Source: Maritalea porphyrae
GTDB lineage: Bacteria; Pseudomonadota; Alphaproteobacteria; Rhizobiales; Devosiaceae
Reading direction: 5' to 3'
Length of the DNA stretch: 64,000 bases
NCBI RefSeq assembly: GCF_027213965.1
Contig: NZ_JAPWGX010000007.1
Span: forward strand, 48,702-112,701
The position numbers and the translations under genes are program-made. Below are positions 43,774-53,618 of this stretch, in pieces (position 1 is the stretch's first letter; every line of letters starts with the position of its first letter). The notes below the pieces were generated by a model. It ran no database searches. It had not been told where the DNA came from and saw only the letters and a program-made list of their open reading frames with translations.

Positions 43774-45252
43774 CTAGTGCGCGCTGCCTTGTGCCGACAC
43801 CGCGGGCGGGCGTTGCACAAAAAACGCCAAGACCAAAGCAACAAGAAAGATCGCCGCTCCGCACATAAAGGCCAGCTGAATGCCACTGGTCAAGGCAGCT
43901 GTTGCATCAAGCCCCGCAGCAACAGAATTTCGCGTTTGGATGGACATAACCGCCACAAACAAAGCCACCCCTGCAGCGCCTGCAACCTGCTGGATACTGC
44001 CCAACATTGCGCTGCCGTGCGAATAGAGCATGGGTGGAACGGCCCCCAAACCAGCGGTAAAAAGTGGCGTGAAGACCAACGCCAAACCAACGCTTAATAC
44101 CATATGTCCGATCAAGATATTCCACATGCTCGTGTCTTGCCCGACGCGTGTTAATGCCCACAAAACCGCTGCAACCAAAATGGCACCCGGAATGACCAAG
44201 GGCCGAGGACCAATTCGGTCATACAATCGGCCAACACTGGGGGCGAGCAAACCCATGATCAACCCGCCCGGCATCAAAATAAGCCCGGTTTGTAACGCAT
44301 CAATTCCCAACACATTTTGGGTATAGATCGGCAATAGAATGATTGTGCCCAACAAAGTCATCATGCTGATTGCCAACATGGCCAAACAAATCGAATAAAG
44401 CTTGGACTGGAAGGTGCGAAAATCCAGCAGGGCCGCATCCTTTTTCTGTAACGAAAGCTGACGCAAGATGAAGACAACCATCACCACAGCGCCGATCAAC
44501 AAAGTGCCCCATGCCGGCAAACCAGCAATTTCTGCGGTTTCCTCACCACCCAATCCCGAAAGCCCGTAAACAATGCCACCAAAGGCAATCGCGGACAGGA
44601 TAACAGAAAGAAAATCTAAAGGCGCATAGCGCGGTTCGGTAACATTTTTCATCCATTTGGCCCCAAGCACCAAAGCCAACAAGGCAATCGGTAGCACAAG
44701 AATAAACAGCCAACGCCATTCCATATAATTCAAGATAAATCCAGAAATGGCAGGCCCAATTGCTGGCGCAACAGATATCACAATAGAAATATTGCCCATT
44801 GTTTTGCCCCGCGCTTCGGGGGGCACCAAAGTCATCACGGTCGTCATCAACAAGGGCATCATAATGGCGGTACCCACCGCCTGCACAACCCGGCCAAAAA
44901 TGAGCAGTTCAAGCCCGGGGGATAAGGCGCAAATCAACGTTCCCAGTGCAAAGATACTCATCGCCAAAATAAAAATGGGCCGTGTGTTCATGCGTTGAAT
45001 CAAAAATCCGGTGACCGGAATAACAACGGCCATGGTCAGCAAAAATGCAGTTGTCAGCCATTGAACCGCGCCTGCAGAAACATCCAGCGCCACCATTAGG
45101 CGGGGCAGCGCCACCGTCATAATCGTTTCGTTGAGAAACACAACAAATGTTGAGCCCAACAATAGTGCAATCACTAGTCTATTGCGCGCAGTGTGATCGG
45201 CCCCCTTGTCAGTTTGTTCGGTCACACGCGCCGTTTGATCTAAATCTGCCAT
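43774..45252 (-). CDS. MFS multidrug exporter, DHA2 (EmrB/QacA) family
   Basis: A 492-aa inner-membrane drug/proton antiporter with about 14 helices. LNETIMTVALPRLMVALDVSAGAVQWLTTAFLLTMAVVIP at the first helices and RVVQAVGTAIMMPLLMTTVMTLVPPEARG (motif region A/B) are typical of EmrB/QacA. No EmrA-type periplasmic adaptor is adjacent, so it may work alone. The start at 45252 follows AAAGG and is preferred to 45312. It is divergent from uvrB. Confidence 0.9.
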   Translation of the reverse strand: MADLDQTARVTEQTDKGADHTARNRLVIALLLGSTFVVFLNETIMTVALPRLMVALDVSAGAVQWLTTAFLLTMAVVIPVTGFLIQRMNTRPIFILAMSIFALGTLICALSPGLELLIFGRVVQAVGTAIMMPLLMTTVMTLVPPEARGKTMGNISIVISVAPAIGPAISGFILNYMEWRWLFILVLPIALLALVLGAKWMKNVTEPRYAPLDFLSVILSAIAFGGIVYGLSGLGGEETAEIAGLPAWGTLLIGAVVMVVFILRQLSLQKKDAALLDFRTFQSKLYSICLAMLAISMMTLLGTIILLPIYTQNVLGIDALQTGLILMPGGLIMGLLAPSVGRLYDRIGPRPLVIPGAILVAAVLWALTRVGQDTSMWNILIGHMVLSVGLALVFTPLFTAGLGAVPPMLYSHGSAMLGSIQQVAGAAGVALFVAVMSIQTRNSVAAGLDATAALTSGIQLAFMCGAAIFLVALVLAFFVQRPPAVSAQGSAH

Positions 45253-45399
45253 AAGTACCTTTTTGAAAAACCGTGTACAGACGACAAAGAACACACGGCT
45301 TAGAACAAGCACGCGAATTTATTCTCGGCCATCACCCTATTCGAAATGATCCATTTGCGGCTAAGCTAAATCGATTTTCTCTGGCGCACAACTGAAAAT

Positions 45400-45434
45400 G
45401 TTCTCTTTACGTTCACAAAAAATCTTCCTATATT
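45400..45434 (+). promoter_or_regulatory. LexA (SOS) box and promoter of uvrB
   Basis: GTTC-N7-GTTC at 45400-45414 is the alphaproteobacterial LexA box. It overlaps a -35 (TTTACG, 45406-45411) placed 17 bases before a -10 (TATATT, 45429-45434), so LexA would block the polymerase. uvrB is a classic SOS gene, which raises the credibility. Confidence 0.85.
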
Positions 45435-45501
45435 GCAAGACAACTCGGCGAACGAATGAGCAGCGCCACTCCTTTACTATTCGACCAATGGACCCTGCAA
45501 T

Positions 45502-47991
45502 ATGAGCGGCGACGACAAAAAGCCCCAGCGCCCCGAAAAGCCAGATTTCTCAATCGACGATTTCATATCGGAGATCGAAAAAGCTGAGGACATTGTTGCG
45601 TCCAAACCCCTGCCCCAGCATCGCTTGCGCAACGCGCGCGCGCTCGACCGCGCCGAGGCGGAGGAAGCGAAACGCAAAAACACCAAAACATCCAATCCAG
45701 ACACCGTCACCGGCATGTCGAAAAAGTCACCAAAATCCAAGGCCAACGCGGTTGAACGGCCCGGAAATTTGGATGGATTTGGCGAAACCCAACAAGCGGG
45801 CTTCAACCATGTGCCCGAATCCCAAATTCGCAACAAAGGGGCCGACAAGGGGCAGTTCGCAGACGCCAGCACTGGCGTTTCTGAAACCGTCAAAGCGCTA
45901 GAAAATCTCATCCAATTCGGCCGCGAAGAAGTGGAAGGCGTTGAAGCCTGGAAACCACACCGCCCGGCCCGCCCGCCAAAAATGGAAGGCGGCATCAAGT
46001 TTGATCTGGTCACCAAGTTCGAACCACAGGGCGATCAACCAACCGCCATCGCTGAATTGCAAGAAGGCATTGAGAATGGGGAAACAGATCAGGTGCTGCT
46101 GGGTGTCACCGGTTCGGGTAAAACCTTCACCGTGGCCTCGCTGATCAACAATACCCAGCGCCCCGCGCTCATTTTAGCGCCCAACAAAACTTTGGCCGCG
46201 CAGCTTTATGGCGAATTCAAAAGCTTCTTCCCCAACAATGCGGTGGAATATTTCGTTTCGTTCTACGATTACTATCAACCAGAAGCCTATGTGCCGCGCA
46301 CCGATACATTCATCGAAAAAGAAAGTACCATCAACGACCAGATTGACCGGATGCGCCACTCCGCCACCCGCGCGGTGCTGGAACGTGATGATGTGATCAT
46401 CGTTGCGTCCGTGTCCTGCATTTATGGTATTGGCTCGGTTGAAGGCTACACCTCAATGATCGTTGACCTCAAAGAAGGTCAAAAAATCGATCAGCGCGAA
46501 CTGCTCGCCCAGCTGGTGGCTCTGCAATATAAACGCAACGAAGCCTCCTTCGTGCGCGGCACCTTCCGGGTGCGCGGCGACACGATTGAGATTTTCCCCG
46601 CCCACTTTGATAGCGCGGCGTGGCGGGTTTCCCTGTGGGGCGACGAGATTGAATCCATCGTGGAGTTTGACCCCCTGACGGGCCACAAAGCGGCGAACAT
46701 GAAGTACATCCGGCTTTATGCGAACTCGCACTATGTCACCCCGCGCCCCACGCTCAACCAGGCGATGATTTACATCAAAAACGAACTGCAGGGCCGTTTG
46801 CAAGAACTCAACGGTATGGGCCGTTTTCTTGAGGCGCAGCGCTTGGAACAACGCACCCTTTTCGATTTGGAAATGATGGGCGCCACCGGCTCTTGCGCGG
46901 GCATTGAAAACTATTCGCGCTACCTCACCGGCCGCCAGCCGGGCGAGCCGCCCCCAACCCTGTTTGAATATCTGCCAGACAATGCGCTTGTGTTCGTTGA
47001 CGAAAGCCATGTGACAGTCGGTCAATTGGGCGCCATGTACCGGGGTGATTTCCGCCGCAAAGCGACGCTGGCCGAATATGGCTTCCGCTTGCCTTCGGCC
47101 ATGGACAACCGCCCGTTGCGGTTTGAAGAATGGAACGCCATGCGGCCCCAATCTGTATATGTGTCCGCAACGCCGGGCCAATGGGAAATGGACCAAACAG
47201 GCGGCGTTTTCGCCGAGCAAATCATTCGCCCAACCGGCCTTATTGACCCGCCGGTGGAAATCCGCCCGGCCACCAATCAGGTGGACGATGTGATCGACGA
47301 AATCAAAAAGGTCGCCAAGGTCGGCTACCGCACATTGGTGACCACTTTGACCAAAAAGATGGCCGAAGATCTCACCGAATATATGCACGAACAAGGCATC
47401 AAAGTGCGTTACATGCACTCAGATACCGACACGATTGAGCGGATCGAAATCATCCGCGATCTGCGCCTTGGCGCGTTCGACGTGCTGATCGGCATCAACT
47501 TGCTGCGCGAAGGGTTGGACATTCCCGAATGTGGCTTGGTGGCGATTTTGGATGCGGATAAAGAAGGCTTTTTGCGCTCCGAAACATCCCTCATCCAAAC
47601 CATCGGCCGCGCCGCGCGAAACGCTGAAGGCCGGGTAATCCTTTATGCGGACAAGGTGACAGGCTCTATGGAGCGCGCGATTGGCGAAACCAACCGCCGC
47701 CGCGAAAAGCAAGAACAATATAACCTTGAACACGGCATCACGCCGCAATCGATCAAATCCGACATTAAGAACATCATGGATTCCGTCTACGAAGGCGACC
47801 GCGTCACCATCGGCACCGGTGATAAATTCGCCAAGGGCGCGGTGCACGTGGGCGATAACCTCGCCGCCACCATCAAAGACTTCGAAGCCAAAATGCGCGA
47901 AGCCGCCACCAACCTCGAATTCGAGGAAGCCGCCCGCCTGCGCGACGAGGTAAAACGGCTTAAGGATATGGAATTGGATATTATTGATTAA
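45502..47991 (+). CDS. uvrB: Excinuclease ABC subunit B
   Basis: An 829-aa helicase-like damage verifier of nucleotide excision repair, cooperating with UvrA and UvrC. Residues 1-165 are a charged N-terminal extension typical of Rhizobiales UvrB and absent in E. coli (about 670 aa). The core then shows Walker A GVTGSGKT, the beta-hairpin [26 protein letters not shown], and the C-terminal UVR domain ([19 protein letters not shown]) that binds UvrC. It has a LexA box and a -10 upstream. Its base composition is richer in GC than its neighbours. Confidence 0.97.
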   Translation: MSGDDKKPQRPEKPDFSIDDFISEIEKAEDIVASKPLPQHRLRNARALDRAEAEEAKRKNTKTSNPDTVTGMSKKSPKSKANAVERPGNLDGFGETQQAGFNHVPESQIRNKGADKGQFADASTGVSETVKALENLIQFGREEVEGVEAWKPHRPARPPKMEGGIKFDLVTKFEPQGDQPTAIAELQEGIENGETDQVLLGVTGSGKTFTVASLINNTQRPALILAPNKTLAAQLYGEFKSFFPNNAVEYFVSFYDYYQPEAYVPRTDTFIEKESTINDQIDRMRHSATRAVLERDDVIIVASVSCIYGIGSVEGYTSMIVDLKEGQKIDQRELLAQLVALQYKRNEASFVRGTFRVRGDTIEIFPAHFDSAAWRVSLWGDEIESIVEFDPLTGHKAANMKYIRLYANSHYVTPRPTLNQAMIYIKNELQGRLQELNGMGRFLEAQRLEQRTLFDLEMMGATGSCAGIENYSRYLTGRQPGEPPPTLFEYLPDNALVFVDESHVTVGQLGAMYRGDFRRKATLAEYGFRLPSAMDNRPLRFEEWNAMRPQSVYVSATPGQWEMDQTGGVFAEQIIRPTGLIDPPVEIRPATNQVDDVIDEIKKVAKVGYRTLVTTLTKKMAEDLTEYMHEQGIKVRYMHSDTDTIERIEIIRDLRLGAFDVLIGINLLREGLDIPECGLVAILDADKEGFLRSETSLIQTIGRAARNAEGRVILYADKVTGSMERAIGETNRRREKQEQYNLEHGITPQSIKSDIKNIMDSVYEGDRVTIGTGDKFAKGAVHVGDNLAATIKDFEAKMREAATNLEFEEAARLRDEVKRLKDMELDIID

Positions 47992-48521
47992 CGGCGTGGG
48001 CAAACATTTCGTCACCACAATGAGACCCCGCATCAAGTGCGGGGCGGTGCGTTTGGCGTGACGTGATTTCCCCCATCACCGTCCTCCCGCACTTAGAGCG
48101 GAATAATAAACTGCCCCCTCACCACAATGACGCCCTGCATCATGTTGGGCGCGGTGCGTTTGGCGTGATGCAACTTCCCCCGCACCGTCCCGCACTTGAT
48201 GCGGGACCAATATATTGCACCATCGACTCCACCACTCTCCGCCTTCACCCTGAGCTTGTCGAAGGGCAAACAACGCGCCCTCGCGGTTCGACAGGCTCAA
48301 CATGAGGGGCAAGGGGCGCTGCCTCAAATACAGGCAAAAGTCAGCTGTGTGGACAAACCGACCACGCAGTTTTTTCCGGCAAAGCTCAAATGAGCGAGAA
48401 GAAGGTACTCGCGGCACAGGCGGAGCAGTTCTACAGATATACCTGTGCAGCCAATAGCTTAAATACTATACTTCGAATTATCGCCCTGTTTGGAGCGAGC
48501 TCTCGATATATTTAGGATAAT
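47992..48521. repeat. REP-like repeat cluster downstream of uvrB
   Basis: The 530-bp gap holds two direct copies of a roughly 90-bp unit, starting at 48013 and 48120 (period 107), sharing CACCACAATGA, GCGGTGCGTTTGGCGTGA and a CCCGCA...TGCGGG palindrome. Separate palindromes are CCCCGCA-TCAAG-TGCGGGG (48026-48044) and CCCGCA-CTTGA-TGCGGG (48189-48205). At 48251-48299 TGAGCTTGTCGAA and TTCGACAGGCTCA form the inverted pair widespread in alphaproteobacterial intergenic DNA. No convincing gene is present. Confidence 0.75.
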
Positions 48522-49241
48522 ATGCATACCGAAGAATCACTCAGAGAAATTGCGAAAATGTCTGCGGCCGAACGATGGATTGTCGCCAAAGAAAAACTGA
48601 GCAATACTAGTAATCGTGGCGCTGTTTCGGCGTTGCTAAACCACCTGCCCGTTCATGAGAATACTCGATGGCTAATCTTCCAACCGCAGCTTGCAAATCA
48701 AGTGGCGACTTCAAGTGCCGCGCACGCATTTCGATCTCTTCAGATAAGCAATCTTCACTATGAACTTATTCGGATTTGCACGTTCTGGGACCCAGTTGAC
48801 CTAGATAGCTACAGCATTCCTACAATCGTTGCGCTAGCAGACGACCCAAGCGTCTCGCTGTGCGTATATGAAGACCACTTTAGCCGTTGGCCCAACGAGC
48901 CCGTTTGGGCAAAGGAGCAAGGCAACAAGGCTAGAAGACGCTTGCGTAACAGCATTCGTGATGCCAAGAAAGTTGAAAACTCTGATGTTTTGCGTTCGGC
49001 TAGAAACTACCGTGACAAACTCGCGCATTTGCTTGAACAAACCAGAGCTGAGAAAAAGGAAACCATACCGCCTCCGAAATACGGCGATGAAAGAAAGCTC
49101 TTGGAGAAGACTATCTCGGCCGTGAACCGTCTCTACCTTTCGCTCAATGGTGTAAATTTCGACTGGAAGGGTGCCAAAAAAATGCACCGGCGGAATGCGG
49201 ATTCGTTTTGGAAGGGCGTGTCGATCGAAGTGCTTCGCTGA
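48522..49241 (+). CDS. HEPN/AbiU2-like protein, possible abortive-infection RNase
   Basis: A 239-aa soluble protein. The region HLPVHENTRWLIFQPQL and YELIRICTFWDPVDLDSYSIPTI matches the AbiU2-like branch of HEPN proteins as I know it, and RNYRDKLAHLL (about residue 165) contains the HEPN R-x4-H catalytic signature. Such proteins act as RNases in phage defence or toxin systems. It lies alone between repeat clusters in gene-poor DNA, with a weak ribosome site (TTAGGATAAT). No antitoxin was found beside it. A domestic, non-toxic role is also possible. Confidence 0.65.
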   Translation: MHTEESLREIAKMSAAERWIVAKEKLSNTSNRGAVSALLNHLPVHENTRWLIFQPQLANQVATSSAAHAFRSLQISNLHYELIRICTFWDPVDLDSYSIPTIVALADDPSVSLCVYEDHFSRWPNEPVWAKEQGNKARRRLRNSIRDAKKVENSDVLRSARNYRDKLAHLLEQTRAEKKETIPPPKYGDERKLLEKTISAVNRLYLSLNGVNFDWKGAKKMHRRNADSFWKGVSIEVLR

Positions 49242-49491
49242 CTCGACGTGTCTAATCTGGCGCATAGCGCGAAATGCTGATCATGCCGAAAACCGATGTG
49301 TGCTTTGGTCGCGAGCAGCAACATCCATCGCCTCCAAAAAAATCTTATCCCCGTCTCCTCCACTTCCTTTACACTACTCCCCATCTTCTTGCCCCAAGCG
49401 GCCATCGACGGATGGTGGGGCTCTGAGTGCGGCTCGCGTTGTTCTTGCCTTTCCCTCACTTGTTTTGAGGGCATATGGGACGATCAAATGG

Positions 49492-49586
49492 CGGGGGTGC
49501 CGGGGAAGGCCTGAAGGGCCGACGGCGGCGTGCAATAACTCTTCCGGGGGTGCCGGGGAAGGCCCGAAGGGCCGACGGCGGCGCGC
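49492..49586. repeat. Tandem repeat, two 42-bp units 53 bp apart
   Basis: The two units begin CGGGGGTGCCGGGGAAGGC and are 40/42 identical, with period 53. Inside each, AAGGCC and GGGCC arms form a short palindrome around TGAA or CGAA. A degenerate relative occurs at about 50213 (GCGGGGATGTCGGGGAAGC). Confidence 0.8.
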
Positions 49587-49843
49587 AAAATGTCTGGGCG
49601 TTTGGCACGGTGATCCAGAAAAGCAAACAGCTTTCGGTCATGGTCAAACAAATAGGCACATTCAGAGCAAAGAAGAGGCAGGTGCCCCATCCGGCCGCGG
49701 GTGGGGAACGCCGCAACCAATTGTCCAGCCCAACACCGAGGGCAGCTGTAAACCGTTTGGTGAGTATTGTTTCTCACCTTCGCCTTAAAAGGGCGATCAC
49801 CAAATGATCATGGCGATCAAAACAATTTTGGTGGAGTGTTGGT

Positions 49844-49964
49844 AAGGGGATAGAAGGGTTTAGCACCCCGGGGCAATTGGGCGTTGGCGAAAAACAACTG
49901 TCCACACGAGGCGTTTATTGTCTCATCATTTACTACCCATAACGAGACAACAATCGCCTCGTGT
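49844..49964 (+). repeat. Dispersed hairpin repeat, copy A
   Basis: A conserved left block begins AAGGGGATAGAAGGGTTTAG and continues to CGGGG; after a variable spacer of about 29 bases comes a 61-nt palindrome (49904-49964) with arms ACACGAGGCG and CGCCTCGTGT plus inner arms TTGTCTC/GAGACAA, and a loop containing TTTACTACCCATAAC. A second copy lies inverted at 63876-64000. Stem sequences differ between copies by paired changes, while flank and loop are conserved. Confidence 0.8.
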
Positions 49965-50648
49965 GAAACGCAATTTGAGCGTTGTCAGCAAAAGTGGGAA
50001 CCGGTTTTTCGGTTCGACAGCGCGAATATAAAGACAAAGGTCGAATACGGGTGCATGTCGGGGGCTTTGGTGTGGCTAAATAGACCCCGGATCAGGTCCA
50101 GGGCTGATAAAAAAGATGCGAGTGTATTTCTCATTATGGCGCGGACCGCCCTTTTACGGCATTCCCAGCCCCTGAGCCGGGATCAACTGTTTGCTGATCT
50201 GCGCGTCAATTGGCGGGGATGTCGGGGAAGCAAATAGGTTCGCGACGGCGCGTTTCAAAAATGTACGCCTGTTCCGGCCAATCGATGGTGCGGTTTTAAC
50301 GGATCATCAGGTCGTCGAAACGTACCGCGGGCGAAAAGAACGTTTCAAATGTAACTACAGCACAATTGATTTATATCAATTATAAGAATCAAGAACTCTG
50401 CGCATAGTGAGGACAAGTTGAACGGATTGATCGTCACCAGCCTCTGACTTTTCTGGTTTTGATCCTTCAATCAGCACTTCGCAAGTGGTGCTGTGCAATA
50501 ACCTTGGCGGGTGTGCAATCATCTCATGCCTCGCAAAGCCCGCCAGGTTTATTGCCAACAAGTGTTCGGACAGGTGTGGGCATGTTCTCGCGATCATCCC
50601 CTATCTGATCTCTCCGCGTATGTCGCGCCTGTCCGATCCATTGTTCCC

Positions 50649-51572
50649 CTAACGTATTGGCATTTGTTTAATTGCGTCGCGTTGCGCAGCTTTTGCCTTT
50701 TGCCGTTCACGCCACCACACAAATAGCCCCGCACCCACTGTCAGCGTTGCACCAAAAAGGCTAATCATATCAATCCAGTGACCGAAAAAGATCACCGTCA
50801 TGATGATAGCGGCGGGCAAAATTAGGAAATTGAAGGGCTGCAATGCGCTTGCAGGTGCTTCGCGATAAGCCATCGCAAAAAGCGTGTGCGCCACATTGGC
50901 CGTCACAATCACCAATAGCATCAAAAGCCAAGCGTTCAGCGTCATCGGAACCATGTTGAAAATGCCAACGCTTGTGGAAAGGACAACCCCAACAACCGCC
51001 ATATAGGCCATCGAGGTTGTGGTGCTATCCGTGCGCGCAACCAACCGCGTCAGAACGGTATAAAGCGCAAACGTTGTTACCGCCCCAAGCATAAACCAAA
51101 CCCCAATGTTCACCTCTTGAAAGCCGGGGCGGATGATGATCATCGTGCCCAAAAACCCGACCCCAATGGCTGACCACCTGAATATGCCAACCTTCTCTCC
51201 CAATATCGGTATGGCAAACAAAGTCACAACAACCGGAAACAGCATGAAAATGGCTTGCAAATCGCTCAGTGGCATAAACTGTAGCGCCGCGCTGAAACAC
51301 CAAATATCCAGCACCAACAATATGCCACGTGCAATTTGCATGACCGGTCGTTTGGTGTGAAAGGCCTTCCCAATTGGCCCTTCCCGCATAATCCACACAA
51401 GCGTGAACATCGCAACGCCCCAAAACCGGAACATAACCACCTGTGTAGGTGGATAATCCGTCACCAAATACTTCACCGCAACATCCTGCACGGAAAAAAT
51501 CAGAATGGAAATCAATGTCAGGGCAATACCCTTGGAAATGTTATTCCCGGTGTCGGGATTGATGTTATTCAT
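50649..51572 (-). CDS. EamA-family (DMT superfamily) transporter
   Basis: A 307-aa membrane protein with ten helices in two EamA repeats (ISILIFSVQDVAVKYLVTDYPPTQVVMFRFWGV; REAPASALQPFNFLILPAAIIMTVIFFGHWID). Similar to RhaT/SAM-type DMT permeases of Rhizobiales. Likely exports a metabolite; substrate unknown. It starts the ordinary-gene region after the repeat-rich stretch. Divergent from a small isomerase gene. Confidence 0.89.
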   Translation of the reverse strand: MNNINPDTGNNISKGIALTLISILIFSVQDVAVKYLVTDYPPTQVVMFRFWGVAMFTLVWIMREGPIGKAFHTKRPVMQIARGILLVLDIWCFSAALQFMPLSDLQAIFMLFPVVVTLFAIPILGEKVGIFRWSAIGVGFLGTMIIIRPGFQEVNIGVWFMLGAVTTFALYTVLTRLVARTDSTTTSMAYMAVVGVVLSTSVGIFNMVPMTLNAWLLMLLVIVTANVAHTLFAMAYREAPASALQPFNFLILPAAIIMTVIFFGHWIDMISLFGATLTVGAGLFVWWRERQKAKAAQRDAIKQMPIR

Positions 51573-51701
51573 AAGAGAACCTGAAGGTAAAAGCGCACGA
51601 TCAATTCAGCACGCCAAAGAGTGAAGACGTAAACCGTAGCACTGAATTTCTAAACCGCCTATAAGAATAACATGAGAATTATGCCAAGAGTTTGAACCAT
51701 T

Positions 51702-52046
51702 ATGCCCCATATCATTATCGAATACTCAGCCCCACTTGCAGCACAATATGACCTCAGTGCTCTATGCGAAGAACTTTTTGAAGCAGCCATGAGCACTAGC
51801 GCTTTTGATACACCGCAGGATATAAAAGTGCGCATGCTGCCAGCGTCCCACTGGTTCCAGCAAGTGGAAAACCCAAGCTTTGTGCATATTACCGTAAGGC
51901 TACTGGTTGGCCGCACGCTTGCGCAAAAGCAAGAAGTGACATCCTCGATATTGCAGGCAGCATTTCAGCGCTTAACTGATGTGGGTAGCATTTCGGTAGA
52001 TATCAAAGAAATTGTGCGCGAAACCTATGTAAAGCGTGCGATTTAG
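51702..52046 (+). CDS. 5-carboxymethyl-2-hydroxymuconate isomerase-like protein
   Basis: A 114-aa member of the CHMI (HpaF) tautomerase family, starting with the catalytic proline right after Met (MPHIIIEYSAPLA). In homoprotocatechuate degradation it isomerises 5-carboxymethyl-2-hydroxymuconate. No other hpa genes are in the window, so the physiological substrate may differ. The typical trimer-fold ending SVDIKEIVRETYVKR is present. Confidence 0.85.
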   Translation: MPHIIIEYSAPLAAQYDLSALCEELFEAAMSTSAFDTPQDIKVRMLPASHWFQQVENPSFVHITVRLLVGRTLAQKQEVTSSILQAAFQRLTDVGSISVDIKEIVRETYVKRAI

Positions 52047-52115
52047 AGTCAGCGGCAAACAACAGTGATGGCGGGCAGAAATATACATTTTAGGTGCCGC
52101 ACAATTGGTGCCGCA

Positions 52116-52406
52116 TCAACTCTCGCGGGTCGCGTTTTCAATTGCGTCTTTGACGATGAAAACCGCCAACCCAAACAACATGCCAGCCCCCAGCCCCACT
52201 ACTGCTTCGCCCATAAATGCAATGCTGAAGTACGAGCCGAATGCGGGAATAGCACTTATCAACGCATAACCGACCAAACCACTAAGGGCACCGACAATGG
52301 TGATTTCAGCTGTGTTGAAATGTTTTTCGCGCTTTATGCAAGCGATCAGAACGGCGCCAAATCCGCCAGCAACAAGTTGCACGAGCATTGAAAATGCCGT
52401 TTCCAT
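52116..52406 (-). CDS. Small integral membrane protein (96 aa)
   Basis: A 96-aa protein with three hydrophobic helices (residues 5-23, 33-55, 62-85) and glycine-rich turns (LVAGGFGAVLIA, GALSGLVGYALISAIPAFGSYFS, GLGAGMLFGLAVFI). A very good ribosome site (GGGAGAGGA) precedes the ATG. The fold resembles small Gly-zipper membrane proteins but no family is recognised. Confidence 0.72.
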   Translation of the reverse strand: METAFSMLVQLVAGGFGAVLIACIKREKHFNTAEITIVGALSGLVGYALISAIPAFGSYFSIAFMGEAVVGLGAGMLFGLAVFIVKDAIENATRES

Positions 52407-52561
52407 CTATCCTCTCCCCCAAAAAATCAAATGTCCCTGAGTGATAGTTTACAAAGATTAGGAGCATTGAGAAAGAAATCATATTCCGCATCTGGAATGT
52501 TGTATTCCTTCCAATTACAGCGATTATTGATATGCTAGTAGAGAATGAGGAGAGATTTTCG

Positions 52562-53599
52562 ATGCGGTTAATCACATTGCTCACATTGGTGTTATTTTGC
52601 GTTCTGCCCGCCCAAGCCCAAACGCCTGGCGAAAAACACGCTTACTTCAAAGACTGGCTAGCAGCATGCAGGACCGATACTGGGTATTGCTCTGCAATAT
52701 CGTATATTAACCCAAATCCAGGTAATGGCGCTGTGGCGGACCACTGGTTGCGCGTTGGTCGGAACAAGAGCAACGACAAATGGGAAATATCGATAACCCC
52801 AATTCTCACCATGCCATCGAACACCACAACTTTCTATTTTTGGGTGGGTGAGGAAAGCTTCTGGTTCACCAAAGGGGACAGTGCGCTTGCCTATGGTGCG
52901 GTAAATGACATCTTCCTGCTCAATAATGATGCGACAAAATTACTGTCGGCCATGTTGGCGGGCAACCGGTTGAAGGCCAGTTTTGATGATCAACAGGGCC
53001 GACGTGTTGATATTGAATTTTCACTTTCTGGATTAACGGCTGCATTATTATGGATCGACGAGCAACAAGGACGGGTTGGCGATGCACGCGTCGCAGGTGA
53101 TATCCCGAAAGGTCTAGAACTTGCGGAACCAAAACTGCCGCTGCCTGAAGCATTGCCAAATGAGATCATCGCCAAGCACGCCAAAAATGAAAATTGCGAT
53201 CCGCTAACAGAATTGGTGCACGGTGAGGATTGGCAAGTCCACCAAGTCAACAATTCCACTTTGCTCTACATGGTGCCCTGCAGCGCCGGAGCTTACAATT
53301 TCTCCTACGCATTTTATAGGCAATCAGTCGACAACGGCGATATTTCCAAGCTTCTCTTTGTCGACTATTGGGACAGTCTGGGATGGACCGGAACAGACGT
53401 GCTTTTCAACGCCGGTTTTGACCCACAAACGCGCATTCTAACGAGCTACTACAAAGGACGCGGACTGGGGGACTGTGGCACAGCAGGAGAATGGCAATGG
53501 CAAGAATATGGTTTTAAGATGCTCAAATTCTTCGCCAAATCTGAATGTGACGGCTATGCTGACGATGCCGACATGTCATTTCCACAAATTTTTCCGTAA
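52562..53599 (+). CDS. DUF1176 family exported protein
   Basis: A 345-aa protein with a Sec signal (MRLITLLTLVLFCVLPAQAQ) and a DUF1176-type body (FKDWLAACRTDTGYCSAISY, then PLTELVHGEDWQVHQVNNSTLLYMVPCSAGAYN and KGRGLGDCGTAGEWQW). DUF1176 proteins are periplasmic and of unknown function; six cysteines are paired in conserved positions. The start at 52562 has GAGGAGAGA upstream and gives a proper signal peptide. Confidence 0.88.
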   Translation: MRLITLLTLVLFCVLPAQAQTPGEKHAYFKDWLAACRTDTGYCSAISYINPNPGNGAVADHWLRVGRNKSNDKWEISITPILTMPSNTTTFYFWVGEESFWFTKGDSALAYGAVNDIFLLNNDATKLLSAMLAGNRLKASFDDQQGRRVDIEFSLSGLTAALLWIDEQQGRVGDARVAGDIPKGLELAEPKLPLPEALPNEIIAKHAKNENCDPLTELVHGEDWQVHQVNNSTLLYMVPCSAGAYNFSYAFYRQSVDNGDISKLLFVDYWDSLGWTGTDVLFNAGFDPQTRILTSYYKGRGLGDCGTAGEWQWQEYGFKMLKFFAKSECDGYADDADMSFPQIFP

Positions 53600-53618
53600 A
53601 AACCGAATCTGAGCCAAC

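Larger units (their letters stand above)
49242..50648. other. Gene-poor, repeat-rich accessory stretch
   Basis: About 1.4 kb without a convincing gene. Open frames of 60-200 codons exist in several frames because the DNA is locally GC-rich and repetitive, but none has a ribosome site plus recognisable protein features. Contents: tandem repeat (49492-49586), a dispersed hairpin element (49844-49964), a REP-like palindrome CCCCGGA-TCAGG-TCCAGGG (50085-50103), and a degenerate third copy of the tandem unit near 50213. Confidence 0.6.

Noticed and set aside
46453..47418. 321-codon frame on the strand opposite uvrB
   Set aside because: A GC-driven antisense frame of a highly conserved gene; His/Arg-rich, no start signal.
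49171..49788. 205-codon plus-strand frame overlapping the end of the HEPN gene and the tandem repeat
   Set aside because: Starts inside the HEPN gene and runs through repeats; low-complexity product, no ribosome site.
50000..50040. tRNA-like GGTTCGA motif near 50011
   Set aside because: No acceptor stem, anticodon arm or CCA can be built around it; no tRNA or rRNA gene was recognised in the window.
49884..50237. 117-codon frame covering the dispersed hairpin repeat
   Set aside because: Begins in the repeat element and has no ribosome site; coding potential is an artefact of the repeat.
50376..50597. 73-codon minus-strand frame in the gene-poor stretch
   Set aside because: Some protein-like character but no ribosome site, no homologue recalled and no operon partner; possibly a gene remnant, not supportable.
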